A stretch of DNA of 64,000 bases, taken from positions 62,001 to 126,000 of the forward strand of contig NZ_SRPF01000002.1 of NCBI RefSeq assembly GCF_004785685.1, in the 5' to 3' direction. A program made the position numbers and the translations under genes. Source of the stretch: Marinobacter confluentis (GTDB lineage Bacteria > Pseudomonadota > Gammaproteobacteria > Pseudomonadales > Oleiphilaceae). Below the pieces are notes generated by a model. That model worked only from the letters and a program-made list of their open reading frames with translations, was not told the origin of the DNA and did no database searches. This document shows, piece after piece, positions 58,242-64,000 of the stretch (position 1 is its first letter; every line of letters begins with the position of its first letter).

Positions 58242-59257
58242 GGTTTTTCCTCTGGTGCCGGATTGCCTGGCGGAACCAGGCTCAGGCTGAGCCCCAGGGA
58301 CTGGGCTACGGTCTCGTTAAGACTGTACTGATAATAGAACGGAAAGATAAAAAGTGGCCGTTCCTGTACTGGAGTTCCAGATGTCAGTACCGACTGTCTG
58401 GAAAAGTGTTCTGCAACCTGGCACCCAAGCGCCTCAGGCGATGAATGAACAGCCGCTATAGCGCCGGCTTTTACATAGCCCTCAGAATATCCAAAAACCG
58501 GAACCTGTCGCCGATACGCCGAATACAACAGAAATCGGATTGCACGTGGGGATGTGAGAGCAGGGTCGTACAAAAGCAACATGGCGTCACTGTTATCGAG
58601 CAGTGGCTTTACCACTTGCAACAAATCGTCTCCAGACTTTATTGAAGCCGTGTTCAAGGCAAAGCCCAGAGCTTTTGCTTCCCGCGTCAGTTCATCTTCA
58701 ATAGAGGCGCTCTCCGGCCCGAAAACAACGCTGAGTGTTGATGCTTCTGGCAATAAAGACCGGATCAGGAACAGCCGTCTGGAGATCGGCTGATCAATAA
58801 CAAACGCCGTTTCAAGGGAACGAGGGCCAGGGTCAGCCTCACCTGAAAGTAGTTCTCGAATCACCACTGCCGGTAAAAGTGACGCGGAAAAGCTGGGAGA
58901 GTCCGGATGATCGAACAGGAGTCTGGTTGCGCCGGTTCCTACCGCCACCACCCTGTAGGATTCGAAACTTGTTGGCTCTGCCGCCACCTGATCAACGGTC
59001 TTCACGTCATAGGGTGGTCGCCCATCGACCGACGACCCGAAGCACTCTGAAAAACCATCCAGAAACCCGGAATAGGGTGCATTTTTATCAGGGACAACAA
59101 GCAGAACCGGAGGGACTGAATCAGGCAGATTCACCTGAGCAGGAACTTCCAGTGAAAACAGGACGAGGATAACGGCTCGAATGAGCCTGTATCGCCAGCG
59201 CCGGAACCAGGCTGAGGGCAGACTGCGATTTGCTCGAACGAAAAAAATGGCAGTCAT
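58238..59257 (-). CDS. Periplasmic ABC-type substrate-binding protein without transporter
   Basis: A 339-residue exported protein with a long positively charged leader and signal segment (LIRAVILVLFSLEVPAQV, cleavage near 42). The mature part looks like the two-lobed ABC_sub_bind fold (VLLVVPDKNAPYSGFLDGF near the start, then LSVVFGPESASIEDELTREA and VPVFGYSEGYVKAGAIAAVHS). No permease or ATPase gene is adjacent. Instead the hybrid kinase follows with a four-base overlap. This suggests a sensing role like TorT or LuxP, in which the ligand-bound protein controls the kinase. The ligand is unknown. Confidence 0.82.
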
Positions 59258-59360
59258 GGGGGGCTGTCTTGGCGCGGTTAGTCACAAACCCTGTTCTACC
59301 GCTATTTCCGGTCCATAACAACCACCCATAAATACCATTTATAGGCAATTCAAAAAATGA

Positions 59361-59732
59361 TCAACCGAAGTGGAAAAACGCCAGCTTGTTTCCATCAGGG
59401 TCACGCACGTAGGCGCCGTAGAACTGATTCGGTATGCGCTGCCCGGGCTCGCCGTCGCAGGTGGCACCCAGATCAATGGCTCGCTGGTAATGTGCATCCA
59501 CTGCTTCTTTCGATCCTGGTGGAATCGCAAACATATTACCATTGCCGCAGGCGGCGTCTTCTCCGTTCGCCGGCTCACAAACGGCCAGCATGGGTGATTT
59601 CATATCCTTGCCGATAAAGGCAATGCGGCCCAGATCCAGCAGCTCTTTCGCACCCAGATCCCCGAGCAGGTCCAGGTAAAATGTCTTGGCCTTGGCCATG
59701 TCTTTAACGCCAATCGTCACATATCCGATCAT
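59361..59732 (-). CDS. VOC (glyoxalase/bleomycin-resistance) family protein
   Basis: A 123-residue protein with the vicinal oxygen chelate fold: two beta-alpha-beta-beta-beta units, starting MIGYVTIGVKDMAKAKTFYLDLLG and ending FYGAYVRDPDGNKLAFFHFG. Members bind metal and include glyoxalases, dioxygenases and drug-binding proteins, and small single-domain members like this one usually have unknown substrates. AGGAGAA precedes the ATG. It stands alone downstream of the pheS-pheT-ihfA-merR terminator, about 100 bases before the binding protein gene. Confidence 0.88.
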   Translation of the reverse strand: MIGYVTIGVKDMAKAKTFYLDLLGDLGAKELLDLGRIAFIGKDMKSPMLAVCEPANGEDAACGNGNMFAIPPGSKEAVDAHYQRAIDLGATCDGEPGQRIPNQFYGAYVRDPDGNKLAFFHFG

Positions 59733-59778
59733 TCTTCTGTTCTCCTGCTTGTCTGGTGAGTCCGGTTATACGATCCAA

Positions 59779-59813
59779 ATAAAAAAACCGAAGGCGAACC
59801 TTCGGTTTTTTTC
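59779..59813 (-). terminator. Terminator of the pheST-ihfA-merR operon
   Basis: ACCGAAGG (59787-59794) pairs with CCTTCGGT (59799-59806) around loop CGAA, with long A and T runs on either side. It follows the merR stop by about 20 bases and would work on either strand. Confidence 0.93.
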
Positions 59814-59833
59814 ATCTTTGTTGGCTGATCCGG

Positions 59834-60199
59834 TTATTTCACCGGCGCATTCAGCACATCCAGCACTTCCTCAAGCTCGGTAATCATCTGCCGGATGATC
59901 TGCTTGTACTGGGAGGTATCGTCTTTCACCTCGTGGCTGCTGAGCTTCTGCTTGGCTCCGCCAATGGTGTAGCCCTGATCATACAACAGGCTACGAATCT
60001 GGCGGATGGTAATGACATCCGCGCGTTGGTAATAACGACGGTTACCACGACGCTTTACCGGCGAAAGCTGGGGAAACTCCTGCTCCCAGTAGCGCAGCAC
60101 ATGCGCTTTTACGGCACAGAGGTCCGCCACTTCGCCAATGGTGAAATAACGTTTGCCCGGTATGGTGGGCAATTCGTTGTTATGACTGGGTTCCAGCAT
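59834..60199 (-). CDS. MerR-type regulator downstream of ihfA
   Basis: A 121-residue regulator with an N-terminal MerR helix-turn-helix ([30 protein letters not shown], then [19 protein letters not shown]) and a C-terminal coiled-coil helix ([16 protein letters not shown]). No cysteines for metal binding are seen at the end, so it is not a metal-responsive MerR. A gene of this kind after ihfA is conserved in Pseudomonas and relatives, function unassigned. Its start overlaps the ihfA end by 20 bases. Confidence 0.9.
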   Translation of the reverse strand: MLEPSHNNELPTIPGKRYFTIGEVADLCAVKAHVLRYWEQEFPQLSPVKRRGNRRYYQRADVITIRQIRSLLYDQGYTIGGAKQKLSSHEVKDDTSQYKQIIRQMITELEEVLDVLNAPVK

Positions 60200-60482
60200 A
60201 CGCTTCTACTTTTTGTTTCAGTTTCTGACCTGGACGAAACGTAACAACGCGCCGTGCACTGATCGGTATTTCTTCGCCGGTTTTCGGATTTCTACCCGGC
60301 CGCTGTTTTTTGTCACGCAGATCAAAATTGCCGAAACCCGACAGTTTAACCTGTTCGTTGTGACTCAGGGCGCCCCTGATCTCATCGAAAAAAGCTTCGA
60401 CCATTTCCTTGGCCTCACGTTTATTCAGGCCCAATTCCTCGTACAAACGCTCTGCCATTTCCGCTTTCGTCAAGGCCGCCAT
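60180..60482 (-). CDS. ihfA: Integration host factor subunit alpha
   Basis: A 100-residue DNA-bending protein. [30 protein letters not shown] is the helical dimer body, and [25 protein letters not shown] is the beta arm that inserts in the minor groove, including the intercalating proline of RNPKTGE. With the beta subunit encoded elsewhere it forms IHF. It lies three bases after pheT, the standard gammaproteobacterial arrangement. Confidence 0.97.
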   Translation of the reverse strand: MAALTKAEMAERLYEELGLNKREAKEMVEAFFDEIRGALSHNEQVKLSGFGNFDLRDKKQRPGRNPKTGEEIPISARRVVTFRPGQKLKQKVEAYAGTQS

Positions 60483-60485
60483 TGA

Positions 60486-62858
60486 TCAACTCCTCAGTGT
60501 TGCCCCAAGCTCCTCTTTCAGTGCGTCTATTACACCACTGAAGAGCGAGTGCACCTCTTCTTCGTTTAATGTGCGTTCAGGATGCTGCCAGAACAGGCTG
60601 AGAGCAAGGCTACGGTTGCCTTCACCCAGGCTTTCGCCCTCATAGACATCGAACGCACGCAATGCTGTCAGGTAGTTGCCGGCGTGCTTTTTAGCGACAC
60701 GCTCAACCTCTGCAAACCCTGTCTCGCTACCGATAATAATAGCCAAATCCCGGCGAACTTCCGGAAATTTTGAAATATCTTTGAAATTAGGCACATATCC
60801 GGAAACGATCGAATTCAAGAATAGCTCAAACATCAGAATCGTGCCATTAAGTTCAAGCTTTTTCTGAACTTGCGGATGCAGGGTGCCCAGCCAGCCAACG
60901 TGTGTGCCGTCTTTCAACAGCTCTGCGGTCTGGCCCGGATGCAGGGCCGGGTGCTGCCCCGGGGCAAACTGTATTTCCACCCCCAGCATCCGGAAAAGCC
61001 CTTCAAGCTCGCCTTTTGCATCGTAGAAATCCGATGCTCTACGACCATTTGCCCAGTTCTCCGGCAGTTGATTACCGACCACGACTCCGGCGAGCATAGG
61101 CTGCTGATCAATCCGGTCGCCTTCCTGACGGAATTTCAGACCGGTTTCAAACAGCCGGATGCGCGGTTGCTGCCGGTTCTGATTATATTCAACGGTTTTC
61201 AGCAGCCCGCTCCACAGGCTGGTCCGCATAACCGCAAGGTCCGATGAGATCGGATTCGCCAGGGCAATGCCCTCGTCATCCGGGTTCACCAGTGCCTGTA
61301 CCCTGGGGTCCACAAAACTGTAGGTGATCGCTTCCTGGTAACCGCAATCCACAAAATAATTCTGGATCGCCGATACCGGCCGAACACCTTCTGCCTGCGG
61401 GCGAAGACCCAACGAACCGGTAGGCTCGGTAACCGGCAGGTTGTTGTAGCCGTAGATTCGGCCGATCTCTTCGATCAGGTCCTCTTCAATGCTGATATCC
61501 GGGCGGAAGCTGGGCACATGCACACGCCAGCCGTTCTTCAGCAGCTTGCCGATGTGCAGCCCAAGGCGGGTCAGAATTTCCTCTACCGTGGTTCTATCAA
61601 TTTCGACACCAAGAACGTCCGCAACGCGCTGTTCACGCAGGTCGATGGTGCGGTCATCGGGCAAATCGTTCTTGCTGGCGACTTCAACCACTTCCCCCGG
61701 TTCGCCGCCCACGATGTCCATTAGCAGCGATGTCGCGCGCTCCATGGCCTCACGGGCGAGCTTGTAATCAACACCACGTTCAAAACGGTGAGAGGCATCG
61801 GTGTGCAGGCCGTAGTGGCGGGCCTTACCTGCCAGGGTAATCGGGTCGAAATAGGCGGCTTCCAGCACCAGATCACGGGTCTTCGGGCTGACGCCGGAGT
61901 GCTCACCGCCCATCACGCCGGCAATGGCGATAGGTTTGGCGTGGTCGGCAATAATCAGGGTATCAGCGGTAAGCTCCACCTCCTGACCGTCCAGCAGAAC
62001 CAGCTTTTCACCGGCGTCCGCCATTCTGACCACGATACCGCCTTCAATCTCGTCCCGGTCAAAAGCATGCATGGGCTGACCCAGCTCCAGCATGACGTAA
62101 TTGGTAACGTCTACGGCTGCGTCGATGGACCGAACACCGCAGCGGCGCAGTTTTTCCTGCATCCACAGTGGCGTTGGCGCACTGAGATCAACGTTTCGCA
62201 GAATACGGCCGATGTAGGTCGGGCAACCTTCCGGCGCCCTCACGGCGATATTTGGCACTTCGGAATGTGTGGCTTTTACTGCCTCAATCCCAGGGCCTTC
62301 AACCACCAGGCTGTTCAGCACGCCCACTTCCCGGGCAATGCCCTTGATGGACAGGCAGTCGGCACGGTTCGGCGTCAGGTCGACGTCGATGGTGACGTCG
62401 TTCAGACCCAGAAACTGGTCCAGCTTTTCGCCCACGGGGGCATCAGTGGGCAACTCCATCAGGCCTTCGTGGTTATCCGACAGCCCCAGCTCCGACTCGG
62501 AACAAAGCATGCCCTCGGAGGGCTGACCGCGCAGTTTCGCTTTCTTGATTTTGAACTCGCCGGGCAGCACGGCGCCGACGACCGCAAAAGGCACTTTCAA
62601 ACCTTCACGAACGTTAGGCGCGCCGCAGACCACCTGAACTTCGGTGGCGCCATCGCTAACCTGGCAGACCCTGAGCTTGTCGGCGTCCGGGTGCGGCGCA
62701 ACCGCAAGCACTTCGCCCACAACCACGCCGCTGAACTTGCCGGCAACCGGCTCAAAGCCGTCCACTTCCAGACCCGCCATGGTGATCTGGTGCATCAATG
62801 CGTGGGTGTCGTTTGCCGGGTTGACCCACTCTCGGAGCCACTGCTCACTGAATTTCAT
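60486..62858 (-). CDS. pheT: Phenylalanine-tRNA ligase beta subunit
   Basis: A 790-residue beta subunit of the alpha2-beta2 synthetase that charges tRNA-Phe. In order it has the tRNA-binding EMAP-like domain (VVGEVLAVAPHPDADKLRVCQV near 45), the B3/B4 editing domain (LTPNRADCLSIKGIARE onward), the B5 domain, a catalytic-core-like domain with YNNLPVTEPTG, and the C-terminal ferredoxin-like anticodon-binding domain (FPEVRRDLAIIIG). It is 87 bases after pheS. Confidence 0.97.
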   Translation of the reverse strand: MKFSEQWLREWVNPANDTHALMHQITMAGLEVDGFEPVAGKFSGVVVGEVLAVAPHPDADKLRVCQVSDGATEVQVVCGAPNVREGLKVPFAVVGAVLPGEFKIKKAKLRGQPSEGMLCSESELGLSDNHEGLMELPTDAPVGEKLDQFLGLNDVTIDVDLTPNRADCLSIKGIAREVGVLNSLVVEGPGIEAVKATHSEVPNIAVRAPEGCPTYIGRILRNVDLSAPTPLWMQEKLRRCGVRSIDAAVDVTNYVMLELGQPMHAFDRDEIEGGIVVRMADAGEKLVLLDGQEVELTADTLIIADHAKPIAIAGVMGGEHSGVSPKTRDLVLEAAYFDPITLAGKARHYGLHTDASHRFERGVDYKLAREAMERATSLLMDIVGGEPGEVVEVASKNDLPDDRTIDLREQRVADVLGVEIDRTTVEEILTRLGLHIGKLLKNGWRVHVPSFRPDISIEEDLIEEIGRIYGYNNLPVTEPTGSLGLRPQAEGVRPVSAIQNYFVDCGYQEAITYSFVDPRVQALVNPDDEGIALANPISSDLAVMRTSLWSGLLKTVEYNQNRQQPRIRLFETGLKFRQEGDRIDQQPMLAGVVVGNQLPENWANGRRASDFYDAKGELEGLFRMLGVEIQFAPGQHPALHPGQTAELLKDGTHVGWLGTLHPQVQKKLELNGTILMFELFLNSIVSGYVPNFKDISKFPEVRRDLAIIIGSETGFAEVERVAKKHAGNYLTALRAFDVYEGESLGEGNRSLALSLFWQHPERTLNEEEVHSLFSGVIDALKEELGATLRS

Positions 62859-62945
62859 GGTATCTGCCTTGTACTGGAGCTTCTAACTGTAAGATTCTTC
62901 TGGCTTCAAAAATTTGCGGGAGCTGGCGTTCTTCTGGCTCTCGGG

Positions 62946-63998
<1,053 letters not shown>

Positions 63999-64000
63999 AT

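Overview
The window looks like a chromosome segment of a halophilic marine gammaproteobacterium, most likely Marinobacter or a close relative. This is inferred from protein resemblance, from gene orders such as pheS-pheT-ihfA-merR, and from the many compatible-solute genes. Base composition and gene style look even throughout. I see no prophage, insertion sequence or CRISPR array.

Layout. 1-5.9 kb: end of glnD, then the lysine/peptidoglycan genes dapC, an ArsC/Spx-like gene, dapD and dapE, overlapping or closely packed. 5.9-15.3 kb: slyX, a membrane-anchored cold-shock-domain protein, a manC-like gene followed by a degenerate Clp-type ATPase and a small partner, a DUF1853 gene, a diguanylate cyclase, an LplT-PlsC fusion and a quinone oxidoreductase. 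15.4-21.2 kb: a minus-strand operon that reads as a complete glucosylglycerate cycle (glycerate kinase, GpgP, GpgS, GH13_18 phosphorylase) followed by a tRNA-queuosine-mannosyltransferase-like gene. 21.4-24.4 kb: selO and class I fumarase, convergent.

24.7-33 kb: two predicted outer-membrane lipoprotein hydrolases facing each other (a VolA/Pla-1-type lipase and a PvdQ-like Ntn acylase), then a CaiB/BaiF CoA-transferase divergent from an AraC regulator. 33-39.4 kb: rmuC with a TPR gene, and a three-gene operon of RimB-like aspartic protease lipoprotein, inactive transglutaminase-7TM protein and ATP-grasp glutamate-ligase-like protein. 39.4-44.9 kb: two tandem BCCT betaine-type transporters, a membrane-anchored stand-alone glutamate-synthase-like flavoprotein and tRNA-Pro(GGG).

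44.9-47.1 kb: ethanolamine ammonia-lyase eutC and an eutB interrupted by two compensating frameshifts. 47.3-52.5 kb: a 1735-residue calcium-repeat lipoprotein with a central segment resembling beta-pore-forming toxins. 52.7-59.3 kb: a sensory cluster with a LuxR-type response regulator convergent with a tricistron of periplasmic binding protein, hybrid histidine kinase and TonB-dependent receptor. 59.4-64 kb: a VOC protein and the pheS-pheT-ihfA-merR operon.

Themes. Salt adaptation recurs: glucosylglycerate synthesis and recycling, two BCCT carriers, and possibly the transglutaminase/ligase operon. Surface biology is the second theme: four predicted outer-membrane lipoproteins and one TonB receptor. 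The least explained pieces are the binding protein-kinase-receptor cluster, the giant lipoprotein and the protease-7TM-ligase operon.
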